64,000 bases of DNA from Chitinophaga flava (GCF_003308995.1 NZ_QFFJ01000002.1:1550001-1614000); one strand, 5' to 3'; counted from the stretch's first letter, positions 50,028-59,074 are shown. A program made the numbers and translations. The notes: generated by a model from the sequence alone, not told the origin.

Positions 50028-51413
50028 TTATTTACCGGTAAGGTTATACGTAAATGCAAAGAACCATCCCAACCGGTAGAAGTTATCTGTAGGAACCGGG
50101 TCCAGCTGCAGATCTGCTTTGACAAGCTGGTCTACTTTATATTGAGAGCTGATCAGTTTGGCCTGTGTTAAAGTAACGCCGGTAGACAGTACAATACGCT
50201 GTGCGCTTCCGATAATGGCAGACAGACCGCCATGGTAATTCAGTCTCGTCTGATTAGTGAGGCTCAGACCAAAGGTGCCACCCCAGTTAAAATCCCGTCC
50301 TGACCGGCGGTATACATGCAGTAATGCCCCAATAGAAGGGATCGTAATGTTCTTATTGCTGTTTTGAATAATCTTCTTCTGAGAAGGGTCGCCGGGTACA
50401 GAATCGAGCCGGTAAGACTGATCAAAGAACTGATTATCCCCGAAACTGAAGTTGAGTAGCAGTCCTGTGCTGAAATCAAATTTCCATCCGCCTTTGACGC
50501 TGGCGGTTACTGTCTTTTTGAAATTGGCATAAGGGGAGAGGCAGGGCATAGTTTCTTTAGGATCTATGGAAAAGGAAACGGTCATGTCATCTCCATTAGC
50601 AGTGTATTCCGGTGAATAAATGGTGAAGTTGCCTGCATTAATACTCAAAAGCTGATTACATAAAGCCTGGATACCTCCTGTTGTTTCGTACTTAACCACC
50701 GCCTCGTGGATCGTGGTAGCCTTGGTCATGGCGTCTTTCATGCGGGAGAAGTCATCGTTAAGGGCATCCGGTTTGGCGTTCTTTTCTTTTTTGGCGATGG
50801 CTAAATTGATCTGGGCGGAATCAAATGATGATGCCAGGGAGTCATAGGATTGCTTCAGTTCCTGGACGCTGGAGGTCAAAAAGTTCCTTAATGTATGAAT
50901 GGCTTCCAGATAAGTAGGTTGTCTGCGTCCCAGAAGGAAGGTATTGGTCTTTTTCAGTGCCAAGGCTTCTATTACAGAAAAGGAGTCAGCGCAGTTTTTC
51001 TGCAGGAAACTGATATCGCTCTGAAAAGTAGATAATTCATCCAGCAACGCTGCTTTCTTTTTGTAGTCAGCCATTCTGTCCCAGAATCCGTTTTGTACAG
51101 GTGCTTGCTTACTTTCGTTGCCAGACTTGGCCTCACCGGGGAGGGCCTGGCTGTTGAGTGTTGAGAAGATCGCAGGCGGAGTGGTGTTATAGTTGTTGGT
51201 GGCTTGTTCCCAGCTAAAAGTATATAACGAGCGGTTCACATTGATAATCCTGAACCTTACCTTTTTCTTGTGCAGGATCAGAAAGTCTCCGGGGGCTTTA
51301 GTCGCATCCAGAAAATCATAAGTGATCACCGTGTCTTTTGAGATCAGTGTTTTCTGACTGTACCCGGAAAGGCAGGTCACCAGCGCAGCTAACAGTAGCA
51401 TAGAGTGTTTCAT
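50028..51413 (-). CDS. Exported protein of unknown function, C-terminal beta-barrel-like half
   Basis: 461 residues with a signal peptide (KHSMLLLAALVTCLSGYSQ). Residues about 100-250 are helical and charged (MADYKKKAALLDELSTFQSD; EKNAKPDALNDDFSRMKDAM). From about 280 the protein alternates hydrophobic strands and turns (WKFDFSTGLLLNFSFGDNQF, then FNWGGTFGLSLTN) and ends with an aromatic strand (RLGWFFAFTYNLTGK), as outer-membrane barrels do. Not a family I recognise. It is the first gene of the protease operon; it could anchor or receive the peptidase, by inference only. Confidence 0.7.
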   Translation of the reverse strand: MKHSMLLLAALVTCLSGYSQKTLISKDTVITYDFLDATKAPGDFLILHKKKVRFRIINVNRSLYTFSWEQATNNYNTTPPAIFSTLNSQALPGEAKSGNESKQAPVQNGFWDRMADYKKKAALLDELSTFQSDISFLQKNCADSFSVIEALALKKTNTFLLGRRQPTYLEAIHTLRNFLTSSVQELKQSYDSLASSFDSAQINLAIAKKEKNAKPDALNDDFSRMKDAMTKATTIHEAVVKYETTGGIQALCNQLLSINAGNFTIYSPEYTANGDDMTVSFSIDPKETMPCLSPYANFKKTVTASVKGGWKFDFSTGLLLNFSFGDNQFFDQSYRLDSVPGDPSQKKIIQNSNKNITIPSIGALLHVYRRSGRDFNWGGTFGLSLTNQTRLNYHGGLSAIIGSAQRIVLSTGVTLTQAKLISSQYKVDQLVKADLQLDPVPTDNFYRLGWFFAFTYNLTGK

Positions 51414-51706
51414 AAATAAGGAATAAAGGTTAGAGATGGGGCTTGTAGACAGGACAGGGTTAAAACTACTATTACAATAGTATCAGTTATATGCGGGAAA
51501 TACAATACCTATTAGTGGGTAATTTATAAGGAGTGTAGTGGTTGGAGGATGCGGGAAGGTTGCTGTGATGGCAGGTGTTCACAGAGTGAGGCCTGGGTGA
51601 TATACTACTATTGGTAATGAGGGTTTTATGTGAATAGTACGTAGATAGAACACGTATTGTACGTGTATGTTTGCAGCGATTATTTGTTAACCTTAAATGA
51701 TTTGTG
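51414..51706. other. 293-base gap, divergent promoters likely
   Basis: The gap separates the minus-strand exported gene (start 51413) from the plus-strand beta-helix gene (start 51707). I see nothing beyond ordinary AT-rich sequence; no exact TAnnTTTG element was found. Confidence 0.35.
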
Positions 51707-53239
51707 ATGACATTTACTTCTCTTAGTGCGATGAAAAATGCTGCTGTTGTACCGCAACCTAATGATGTCTGTACATTGCTGGGATATTATGAGCTGGGTG
51801 ATGCAGGTGCAGGCACTTTTTATTGGGACAGCTTGTCCGCAGAGCAGCCTGAATCAGGCCTTATTGTACCTGTTACCGGACAGCCCACCGGCAGGTGGAA
51901 ACGTTTGTACAGTGGGCCTGTCAATATTTGCTGGTTTGGTGCGAGGGCTGTTTCCAGTTTTGATAATGCTCCGGCTATTCAGGCGGCGATTAACTATTGT
52001 TCCCGGCCCTGGTTTGACCCATCTAATGTGGAAGGTAGCATGTGGGCATGGATATCTCCCATTCAGCTAACATCGGTTTATGTTCCGAAAGGGGTGTTTG
52101 AAGTACATCAAACCATTATCCTCAATCCTTATACAAAAATATTCGGTGAGAGCTCTCCATCAACTATTACTACCTCTAATCAGGCATCGGTGTTGCTGGC
52201 GGTTAACTTCAACGGCTATATGTTTGATACGGCTAATATGAACTGGCAAACCCGGCAACGTGAGACAGGTATCTATATTAACGGTGGAGACCTGGACAGC
52301 CATAAGTATTCCTATGTCACTAATATTGAATTTGACAGCATCAGTTTTTTCAAACAGGAAGGAGCCAATATTATGGGTTATCTAAAACTCTCTGGCGCCA
52401 CTAACTCGAGAATCCGGCATTGTATGTTCCGCCATGGTAATTTTCCGGTCGTGATCAATGCCAGCTGGGATTGGGTGATAGAAGATTGTTTTATTCAGCC
52501 GGAAATATGTGGTATTGTGCTCTACAGAACTATTACCGCAGGCGTGGTTACCAGGACGGAGGTAGCGGGACAATATATCAAAAAGGGAGCTTTTGAGCCA
52601 GGATTGCCTTTTGGATTCTCCCTGCCGAATGGTACCGGTACCGGAGCATTTTTTATTGGCCAGGAAACCTGCGGTATTTATCAGGAAGAATCCAATGCCA
52701 GTATAAACAATTGTGTGATTGAAATGGGGCTGCATAATGGCATTGCATCCAATAATGCCGGTGGGGCCATCGAACATAACTATATCGAAAGTATTACCAG
52801 GGTAGCTTATACGCATATTAATTGTCCTCATCTTGACTACAGACTCGGATACCTGGCCATACCCGATAAGCCACTGTTGGATCTACACGGGTTTTCCCGA
52901 GGTAGTATCTATTTCGGAGGCTTGAATCAGCTGTTGCTGTCACTCGGGACTGTTGATCCTTCTTCTGCCATTAAGTTGTACAATCTGCCGGATGCCGGGT
53001 TGTTCATTCCCAAGGGGATTGAAGTGGCTGGATTTTATGAAACAACGGTATCCGGAGATATCCATGCAGCTTTGAAACCTTACCAGATAGATAAAAAACT
53101 CATTGCCATCAGCGATATTTCCCTGGCATCCGATGATATCAATCTCTCCAAGACCGTTGTCATTCGTAACGGCACTAGTGGTCAGATTAATTTCCTTCCC
53201 ACAAAACATATCTTCTATCGGAACAGACCTTTTTTTTGA
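51707..53239 (+). CDS. Right-handed beta-helix protein, 5' part of a frameshifted gene
   Basis: About 510 residues from ATG 51707 (GTG 51704 would add one Met-like codon). The N-terminus is the pectate-lyase-3/tailspike type: LGYYELGDAGAGTFYWDSLS, GRWKRLYSGPVNICWFGARA then DNAPAIQAAINYCSR. The central part has repeated short strands with Asn ladders (INNCVIEMGLHNGIASNNAG). Families with this fold bind or cleave polysaccharides. The frame stops at 53237 in a run of eight T. One fewer T would continue into the frame to 53561, making about 617 residues. No signal peptide; the enzyme could be intracellular, or exported by another route. Confidence 0.75.
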   Translation: MTFTSLSAMKNAAVVPQPNDVCTLLGYYELGDAGAGTFYWDSLSAEQPESGLIVPVTGQPTGRWKRLYSGPVNICWFGARAVSSFDNAPAIQAAINYCSRPWFDPSNVEGSMWAWISPIQLTSVYVPKGVFEVHQTIILNPYTKIFGESSPSTITTSNQASVLLAVNFNGYMFDTANMNWQTRQRETGIYINGGDLDSHKYSYVTNIEFDSISFFKQEGANIMGYLKLSGATNSRIRHCMFRHGNFPVVINASWDWVIEDCFIQPEICGIVLYRTITAGVVTRTEVAGQYIKKGAFEPGLPFGFSLPNGTGTGAFFIGQETCGIYQEESNASINNCVIEMGLHNGIASNNAGGAIEHNYIESITRVAYTHINCPHLDYRLGYLAIPDKPLLDLHGFSRGSIYFGGLNQLLLSLGTVDPSSAIKLYNLPDAGLFIPKGIEVAGFYETTVSGDIHAALKPYQIDKKLIAISDISLASDDINLSKTVVIRNGTSGQINFLPTKHIFYRNRPFF

Positions 53240-53561
53240 TGGATTACATATTACCCTGAATAATCTGCCTGAGCTGTTATCCTTTGTGGCCGGAACAGCC
53301 AGTGTAACCTTTAATAACTGTACGATCCAGCTGAATGGAAATTCACATTTGTTTGGGAATCTTTATGCCACCCGATCCCTGGTGAAGATATACTTTAATG
53401 ACTGTGTGGTGTCCAGCCCGGTACCCACGAGCCTCTTTAATGTAATGGGCCCTAATTGGGAGGGTATGGATGTGGAGATCTATAAGGTGCGGAGCACTTT
53501 TATCAATATTATGGTGTCATCCCAGTCGCCGCTGCTGGAGGTTCGGTATAAGAATTTCTAA
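53230..53561 (+). pseudogene. 3' part of the beta-helix gene in the +1 frame
   Basis: Past the T8 run (53230-53237), the +1 frame reads FFDGLHITLNNLPELLSFVA and continues as beta-helix rungs (ASVTFNNCTIQLNGNSHLFG). It stops at 53561. It has no start codon or leader of its own that I trust. It belongs to the upstream gene and is separated only by the one-base shift. See the finding. Confidence 0.7.
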
Positions 53562-53580
53562 GTTACTGTTACACTAATGT

Positions 53581-53617
53581 CGGGCCGTAAACGCTTGTTT
53601 TCGGTCCGATCTGTTTT
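53581..53617 (+). terminator. Terminator after the beta-helix gene
   Basis: CGGGCCG (53581-53587) pairs with CGGTCCG (53602-53608), with one G-T wobble, around a 14-base loop, followed by a TGTTTTTG tract. Confidence 0.6.
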
Positions 53618-53744
53618 TGTTTATTTTATAAGCTTTCCTAACGAATTTATGTGAGTGTTTTTTGTGGAGTATACATTGTTAATATGAAGAAGGATCTAGT
53701 CGTTTGTATTTGCTAGATGTTGTTTAGGTATACGTAGACAGTTG

Positions 53745-53791
53745 CGCGTATATAGGGCAGGATTTATTCCTATCTTATATACGCGTTTTGT
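53745..53791 (+). terminator. Second hairpin terminator
   Basis: CGCGTATATA (53745-53754) and TATATACGCG (53776-53785) pair perfectly over 10 bp, with further pairing inside, followed by TTTTGTTT. There is no gene between it and the first terminator; an unseen small RNA or a decayed gene could lie upstream of it. Confidence 0.6.
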
Positions 53792-53970
53792 TTAAACTAC
53801 TGAAATGCCTTATGCGACTATAGTGCAGGCGGAAATGGTTGCTTAAAAAAGTTGTGCCTGATTGTTGAAAATCCACAAAAAAAGCATTAACTTTTAATTG
53901 CGATTTACAGCCAGGCTTTAGAGTAACGTTCATCGCGGATTTATTGCCAATACCCTCATAACCATAATTG

Positions 53971-54300
53971 ATGAAACTTACAAAGTTCCAGGAGAAAGCT
54001 ATTGTTAAGACCAAATCATTTATAGACGAAAATCCCCAAAAAAGAATAGATATACAACACCTGGTCAGTTATTCGGGTCTTAGTGAAAGCAAACTTACAA
54101 AAGGATTCAAAATGCTCTACCAAACTACTATCTATCAATACCAGCTTGAGAAAGCTATGAACTATGCCAAGACATTATTAGATGAAGACCATCAGGTAAA
54201 AGAGGTGGCGATAACACTGGGATATAGTACATCCGGTAGTTTTGCCAGGGCCTTTTATCGGGTGTTCCAGGAGAGGCCTGGTGAATATAAGTTGCAATGA
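53971..54300 (+). CDS. Stand-alone AraC-type DNA-binding domain protein
   Basis: About 109 residues from ATG 53971 (a TTG three bases earlier is a possible but weaker start). It is essentially only the AraC double helix-turn-helix: VSYSGLSESKLTKGFKMLYQ, then VKEVAITLGYSTSGSFARAF and the closing F-x-E-R-P-x-x-Y. No sensing domain is present, which is short for the family (about 260-300). It could be a truncated regulator or a true one-domain AraC protein; the latter exists in Bacteroidota. No neighbouring gene shares its direction closely. Confidence 0.8.
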   Translation: MKLTKFQEKAIVKTKSFIDENPQKRIDIQHLVSYSGLSESKLTKGFKMLYQTTIYQYQLEKAMNYAKTLLDEDHQVKEVAITLGYSTSGSFARAFYRVFQERPGEYKLQ

Positions 54301-54791
54301 AAAGGCAGCTGTTCCACGGTTTCGGTGAGAAGGTTACGGTTTTTGTTGTCGGGTTGTTGTTGGAGTATATTGCGGAGTTTCTTAATTTGCATGAAGAAAA
54401 TAACCATTGAACTGATAAAGAATATTCCATGTAATGACGCAACCTTTTATGCTGCTTTAGTAGTTGTTTGAATGGAAAATTCTTATCCGGATTGTTGTAG
54501 GAAACCCGTTATTATTTGTTGCATAAACCTCAATAAAACTGTGTTATTAGATTAATCTTTAAAACTTTAAATCACCTTCTGATTATACATTATAGGCTTG
54601 TGTGTATTACCGGATTTTTGATATAAGTATGTTTCTATCCTGGCTTCGGGGATGTTTCTTCCGAGTGCGGATTAAATGATTATTTATTTATGAATCCTGT
54701 AATCTTAACAACTGTTAATGTTGATATAATAAGACTTCTTTTCCCGTTAAGATAATGTAATTCCCTATTCGTAAAATCTGATGATACTATT
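54301..54791. other. 491-base gap with no gene seen
   Basis: AT-rich. No plausible frame, no strong hairpin and no exact -7 element was found. The promoter of the 507-residue membrane protein should lie in its right part. Confidence 0.4.
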
Positions 54792-56315
54792 ATGCAAGAA
54801 ACATTAGAATTTATACGTACAAGCAGCAATGCTGCACCTTCTGTTCCGTTTAAGGATTTTCTTCTGAAGGATAAGTTTAATCGGTTTGCTCTTGTGTTGT
54901 GCGCGGCAATCATTATTATAGAGTTCTGTGTATTTAAGTATTATTACCCTTATGCTGCGTTTATAAGTGGGGATTCTTTTGCGTATCTGGAAACGGCTTT
55001 CTATAACCTTTCAATTAATACTTATCCGGTAGGGTATTCGATGTTTTTGCGGCTGTTTAGTGTCTTTACATCCAGTGATACTGTGCTTGTTGCATTCCAA
55101 TATATTTTTATGCAGGCAAGCGTATTATCTCTAATCTTTACCATTACCTATTTTTATGAACCCAGGAAATGGATCAAGGTGATTATGATTGGAGCCGCTG
55201 TATTGAGTCCGATATCTTTGTATATGGCGAATTACGTGTCAAGTGATAGTTTGTTTTTCTCACTAAGTGTCACCTGGTTTGTTTTGCTGATCTGGATTCT
55301 GCATCGTCCTTCTATGTGGCTGATTGCGATACATTCTATTGTTATTTTCCTGGCTTTTACGGTGAGATATAATGCTATGTATTATCCCGTTATTTCGGTT
55401 TTGGCATTCTTTCTCAGTAAAGAGAAAATTAAAGAGAAAATCATAGGCGTGGGAATTATAATGATGTTGATCGGATCATTTGTAGTGAATACTTCTTTAC
55501 ATTATAAGAAATTGACTGGGAAATTTCAGTTTTCTCCTTTCACAGGTTGGCAAATGGCAAGTAATGGATTGTTAGCATATAGGCATATTGACTCTGCACA
55601 GCGAAAGAACTTGCCAGTTAAATTTAAAAAACTGGATCAGGACGTAAGGAGGTATTTTGACTCTACTCGTAAAAATCTCTTTGAGCAGTTTCTTGTACAT
55701 ACTATGTATATGTGGAAGCCTCAATCCCCACTAAGGGCATATATGAGAGATGAATTTAAAAATGATAGTACAAAGCAGGAATTTCAGAAGTGGGCAAGCG
55801 TTGCTCCTTTATTAAAAGAGTACGGATCTACTTTGATTAAAGAGTATCCGTTGACCTTTACAAAGAAATATCTGTGGCCAAATTTTCTTAAATATTATGC
55901 TCCTCCTGTTGAGTTTCTTGAAACATATGGGTTTAATGTTGATACAGTAAGCCCCATTACGAAGAGATGGTTTGGATATAGCACTAATAAGGTTTATCGT
56001 CGATTGGCAGGTAAAAATGTCGAAATCCTGAGTTATTATCCGATGATATGTGGGGCCATGAATGCAGTTTTTGTGATGGTAGGATTATCTTTTTTGATTT
56101 TGGGAGGAAGAAAATCCGAAGGTAAATTCTTTCAAAACTGGGTGTTATTCGTTTTATTCTGGCTAGTGAACTTGGCTTTTAGCGTATTTGCTGCACCGAT
56201 AGCATTGAGATTTCAGGTTTTCCCGCTCGTTATATGTTTTACTATTAATTGGATTCTAATTGATTTTATAATTAAGAAGGCCTTCGCCGCAGAAACTAAG
56301 GATGTAAGTGCTTGA
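54792..56315 (+). CDS. Polytopic membrane protein, GT-C-like
   Basis: 507 residues with about ten to twelve membrane segments. After the first segment (about 33-52) comes AAFISGDSFAYLETAFYNLS, where the Asp-x-x-x-Tyr on the first outer loop fits GT-C glycosyltransferases that use lipid-linked sugars (the catalytic Asp position). YNAMYYPVISVL and NYVSSDSLFFSLS follow. A large soluble loop lies between about 245 and 395, with many charged residues. The GT-C reading is by topology only. It begins the AT-rich 3' part of the window and precedes the thioredoxin-like lipoprotein by 36 bases on the same strand. Confidence 0.7.
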   Translation: MQETLEFIRTSSNAAPSVPFKDFLLKDKFNRFALVLCAAIIIIEFCVFKYYYPYAAFISGDSFAYLETAFYNLSINTYPVGYSMFLRLFSVFTSSDTVLVAFQYIFMQASVLSLIFTITYFYEPRKWIKVIMIGAAVLSPISLYMANYVSSDSLFFSLSVTWFVLLIWILHRPSMWLIAIHSIVIFLAFTVRYNAMYYPVISVLAFFLSKEKIKEKIIGVGIIMMLIGSFVVNTSLHYKKLTGKFQFSPFTGWQMASNGLLAYRHIDSAQRKNLPVKFKKLDQDVRRYFDSTRKNLFEQFLVHTMYMWKPQSPLRAYMRDEFKNDSTKQEFQKWASVAPLLKEYGSTLIKEYPLTFTKKYLWPNFLKYYAPPVEFLETYGFNVDTVSPITKRWFGYSTNKVYRRLAGKNVEILSYYPMICGAMNAVFVMVGLSFLILGGRKSEGKFFQNWVLFVLFWLVNLAFSVFAAPIALRFQVFPLVICFTINWILIDFIIKKAFAAETKDVSA

Positions 56316-56351
56316 GCTGACTATATTCGTAAATAAACTAAAAGTTTTATA

Positions 56352-56849
56352 ATGAACGTAAAGTTGATTTTGCTTTTGTCCTTCTTTGTTCTTTTTTGCG
56401 CCTGTAGAGAAAAGTTGCTTGACAATGGACATGTTGTAGGAGAAGATATGCCGTCAATAGAACTACAACTTACGGATAGTATTACATTGGTGAATTTAAG
56501 AAGTGTTTCACAAAATAATTCAGTAGTTGCTATCTACTTTGATCCTTATTGTGATTTTTGCAGAGCGGAAACCGAGAGTATACTTAAAAATATAAATAGG
56601 TTTGGGAGTACTCAGATTGTCTTCATAACCAGTTCTTCATTAGATAATATGGTTATGTATTCAAAGAAGTATGGTCTTGAGAAATACTCAAATATTCATA
56701 TTGGAAGAGATAGAGAACGTAAATACTCTAAAGTATATGATGTAAAAGGCTTTCCTCATATTAGTATATTCTCAAAAGATCACAAGTTGAATACCCTTTA
56801 TTTTAATGCTGTAGGAGTTGAAAAAATATTAGCGGGTTTAAGTGAATAA
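56352..56849 (+). CDS. Thioredoxin-like lipoprotein
   Basis: 165 residues. The leader KLILLLSFFVLFCAC gives a lipobox with Cys16 or Cys18 as the lipid site, so it is anchored on the periplasmic side of a membrane. A redoxin/TlpA-like domain has VVAIYFDPYCDFCRAETESI with CxxC (YCDFC), then KYGLEKYSNIHIGRDRERKY and DVKGFPHISIFSKDH, where the Pro corresponds to the cis-Pro. These residues suggest a thiol-disulfide reductase. It follows the GT-C-like gene by 36 bases and lies shortly before the array of two-cysteine exported peptides, which may be its substrates (inference). Confidence 0.85.
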   Translation: MNVKLILLLSFFVLFCACREKLLDNGHVVGEDMPSIELQLTDSITLVNLRSVSQNNSVVAIYFDPYCDFCRAETESILKNINRFGSTQIVFITSSSLDNMVMYSKKYGLEKYSNIHIGRDRERKYSKVYDVKGFPHISIFSKDHKLNTLYFNAVGVEKILAGLSE

Positions 56850-57216
56850 GGAGTTTAACTTTTTGAGTAATTGAATTGATTAAAAATGGCTTTATTTTAA
56901 CGGGTATATGCCTTTGCGATATTACGTCGAGTACTTTAGCCTATAAAAAGGGATGTTGGAATATGTATGAGTTGTGGATGCCTTTTCCCAGATTCTGAAT
57001 GTATCATACGGTTAAGTGGTTATGTAGATAAAGTCCAACCTAGCCTGTAGTTGCCAAGTGCATGCTGTCTATGCTGGAGAGTAATTGATATGCTTCAGGA
57101 TTAAAATTAAAGCTTTGTATAAGATCAGTAATGATTGTTTAGTTACAAAATATATGTGGTAGTTCAATAAAGTATATATATAGAAATTCAACACTGAAAA
57201 GGTACCATCATTGTTG
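56850..57216. other. 367-base gap with no gene seen
   Basis: AT-rich. No plausible gene or strong hairpin was found. The conserved upstream block of the first peptide gene starts near 57217. Confidence 0.35.
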
Positions 57217-57292
57217 ATTCTATTATAAAGGGAAGTGCCGAAAACCCTCAAAAAAGAGTAGGCTATTATTAATACCTTCAAATATTACAATT
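57217..57292 (+). repeat. Conserved upstream block, copy 1
   Basis: This block of about 75 bases is shared, with small changes, by four positions: here, 57879-57958, 58453-58531 and 60211-60282. Constant parts are GGGAAGTGCCGAAAACCCTC and AATACCTTCAAATATTACAA just before the ATG. GGG and CCC could pair. TACCTTCA is a weak -7 candidate. Confidence 0.7.
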
Positions 57293-57523
57293 ATGAACAA
57301 GGCTAAATTTTTATTGTCAGCTGTTGCTTTAGTTGCAGTTATTGGTGCGATTACATCTAGTGTAGCTCAGCCTAATCAGAGAATTCATACCACCGATGTG
57401 CCTGGTCCTTGCACTGCTACTATCGCTGCAACATTGGCTCCAAATTCGAATTTCCTTTTTAATACTTATGCATCATTGGACGCTGTTTGTCCTGATAAGA
57501 ATGATGTTTACATAAGTCTGTAA
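57293..57523 (+). CDS. Small exported two-cysteine peptide, array member 1
   Basis: 76 residues. The signal peptide is KAKFLLSAVALVAVIGAITS, with cleavage likely after SSVA. The short mature peptide contains VPGPCTATIAATLAPNSNFL and LDAVCPDKNDVY, with two cysteines about 34 residues apart. It is a paralogue of the peptides at 58532 and 60283. I do not recognise a named family with certainty; DUF6520-type Bacteroidota small proteins are a possible relative. The upstream block and the 3' hairpin (57537) are both conserved in the family. Probably secreted to the periplasm or surface. Confidence 0.75.
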   Translation: MNKAKFLLSAVALVAVIGAITSSVAQPNQRIHTTDVPGPCTATIAATLAPNSNFLFNTYASLDAVCPDKNDVYISL

Positions 57524-57536
57524 TATTGTGTAATTC

Positions 57537-57568
57537 AAGCAGGGGAAACGGTTACGTTTCCTCTGCTT
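57537..57568 (+). other. Conserved 3' hairpin, copy 1
   Basis: Arms 57537-57550 and 57555-57568 pair over 14 bp (one G-T) with loop GTTA. It begins 14 bases after the stop codon. Copies after the other peptide genes have different stem bases that still pair. Confidence 0.8.
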
Positions 57569-57578
57569 ATTAAGTAGG

Positions 57579-57860
57579 TTTGAACGGTCAGGTATGGGAA
57601 TGGTTTTGTAGTCTGACAACTTAAAAGTATTGGAAGTATCCCTCAGCAAATAGAAGGTTATTGTCTTTTCCAACTCTTCCAAGGAAGTACATCAAAATAG
57701 ATACTCTTATTTCCCTATTGTTTATTGGCTGTTTGCCAACCGATCTGTAAGAAGCCTGTCTTTTTAAGACCTTGTGCAACTGAGTGTGGTTATATTCTAG
57801 TTGTCATCATGAATATTTGACATATTGTTTATGTGTTTGAAAATGCCTGCAATCTCCAGA
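57579..57860. repeat. Shared 3' flank of the peptide array units
   Basis: Starts GTTTGAACGGTC and holds an ATTGGAAG...TTCTTCCAAG-like pair and a TATTGGCTGTTTGCCAACCG stretch. Closely similar sequence occurs at 58028-58290, with a shorter part at 58815-58905. These flanks define tandem units of about 0.6 kb. Confidence 0.65.
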
Positions 57861-57878
57861 CATTTTGCTATCATTCTT

Positions 57879-57958
57879 GATTCTATATAACAAAGGGAAT
57901 TACCGAAAATCCTCAAAGAAAGAATAAGCCATAATAATACCTTCAAATATTACAATTT
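57879..57958 (+). repeat. Conserved upstream block, copy 2
   Basis: Matches copy 1 (CCGAAAATCCTCAAAGAAAG and AATACCTTCAAATATTACAA) with a few changes. It precedes the broken unit at 57959. Confidence 0.7.
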
Positions 57959-58020
57959 ATGAACAATGTAAATTTTTGTTGTCAGCTGTTGCTTTAGGTG
58001 CAATTATTTTCACTAATTAT
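57959..58020 (+). pseudogene. Deleted member of the two-cysteine peptide array
   Basis: The start matches member 1 (ATGAACAA...GTCAGCTGTTGCTTTAGGTG), but a small deletion shifts the frame early. Then TTTTCACTAATTATCG joins directly, which is the right arm of the 3' hairpin of the unit at 58779. The mature-peptide coding part and the hairpin's left arm are gone. Confidence 0.7.
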
Positions 58021-58027
58021 CGAATAG

Positions 58028-58290
58028 ATTTGAACGGTCGGGAGGAGCTAATGGTTTGATAATTGAAAAATTATTGGAAGAATCCTACTTAGTATATAGA
58101 GGGTCGCTGAATTTTTGCTAATTCTTCCAAGTTTGTTGTTTGCTTCTAAAGCTACTGGCGTTGTAAGTGAGATTCCCTTTTCCCTTATAGAATTTATTGG
58201 TTGTTTGCCAGCCGCGTCCGTATAAAACCTGTTTTAGGACCAATGAGAATGGTTGTGATATTCTAACTGTTGACATAAAAATTTCTCACA
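58028..58290. repeat. 3' flank of the deleted array unit
   Basis: GATTTGAACGGTC and following sequence match the flank at 57579, including TTCTTCCAAG and TATTGGTTGTTTGCCAGCCG. The repeats cover nearly the whole stretch, so no other gene is needed to explain it. Confidence 0.6.
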
Positions 58291-58452
58291 TCATCACATC
58301 ATTGCATCATCACATCTCTTACCTAATACATCATTCTTAAATACAGGATTAATTTGAAGTATATACAGATAAGCTTACTAATGATTAACCAGTTGTAAGT
58401 TCTGTATATGTATCGCTGATAGGAATTTGACATTAAATAGGTACTGTCATTG

Positions 58453-58531
58453 TTGATCCTATAATAGGGGGAAGTGTCGAAAACCCTCAAAGAGAGTAGA
58501 ATATCATTAATATCATTCAAATAATACAATT
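58453..58531 (+). repeat. Conserved upstream block, copy 3
   Basis: GGGGAAGTGTCGAAAACCCT and TCATTCAAATAATACAAT before the ATG match copies 1 and 2. Confidence 0.7.
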
Positions 58532-58765
58532 ATGAACAAAGCTAGAGTTTTACTGTCAGCTGTTGCTTTATCTGCAGTTATTGGTGCGATTACATCTAGT
58601 AAGGCTATGCGGCCTGGAGATAAAGTTTTTATAACAGATGAGGCTGGTCCCTGCTCTAAAGGTATCGATGGAACATTGACGACAAATCCAAATTTTCTTT
58701 TTAATACTTATGCATCATTGGTCACTGTTTGTCCTGATAGAAATGATGTTTATCAGGCTCTGTAA
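58532..58765 (+). CDS. Small exported two-cysteine peptide, array member 3
   Basis: 77 residues. Signal peptide KARVLLSAVALSAVIGAITS, cleavage likely after SSKA. The mature part includes DEAGPCSKGIDGTLTTNPNF and LVTVCPDRNDVYQAL, keeping both cysteines, the NFLFNTYASL core and the Asn-Asp-Val-Tyr ending of member 1. Conserved upstream block and 3' hairpin flank it. The strong conservation of the signal peptide, core and ending, with a variable segment between, is typical of a diversifying secreted family. Confidence 0.75.
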   Translation: MNKARVLLSAVALSAVIGAITSSKAMRPGDKVFITDEAGPCSKGIDGTLTTNPNFLFNTYASLVTVCPDRNDVYQAL

Positions 58766-58778
58766 TGTTGTATAATTG

Positions 58779-58808
58779 AATTAGTGAAAACGGTTGTTTT
58801 CACTAGTT
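58779..58808 (+). other. Conserved 3' hairpin, copy 3
   Basis: Arms 58779-58791 and 58796-58808 pair over 13 bp (one G-T) with loop GGTT. The stem sequence differs from copies 1 and 4 by paired substitutions. Confidence 0.8.
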
Positions 58809-58920
58809 ATCGGGTAGATTTGAACGGACTGGTAGAGAGGTGCTGATTTTTGTTAATTCTTCCAGGTTTGTTGTCTGCTTCTAAAACTGCTGGCATTCAT
58901 TAATATTGAATAATTGAGGT

Positions 58921-58942
58921 GAAGAAATAGTTATATTTTCTC
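58921..58942 (+). other. Decayed 3' hairpin of a lost array unit
   Basis: GAAGAAATA (58921-58929), loop GTTA, TATTTTCTC (58934-58942) pair at 8 of 9 positions. The surrounding ATTGAATAATTGAG and GGATTTGACTGATAC align with the bases around copy 1. No peptide gene is left, so a further unit seems to have been lost. Confidence 0.5.
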
Positions 58943-59074
58943 TATTTCTCAAATGGATTTGACTGATACTAGGTTCTTAGTGGATTTGTCGGACTCTATA
59001 ATTTTAGTGGTTGTGAAAGCTTCCCATTAGAACGTAACGGTTAAAAAAATTGAATAATCGTTAAATTTAATAGG

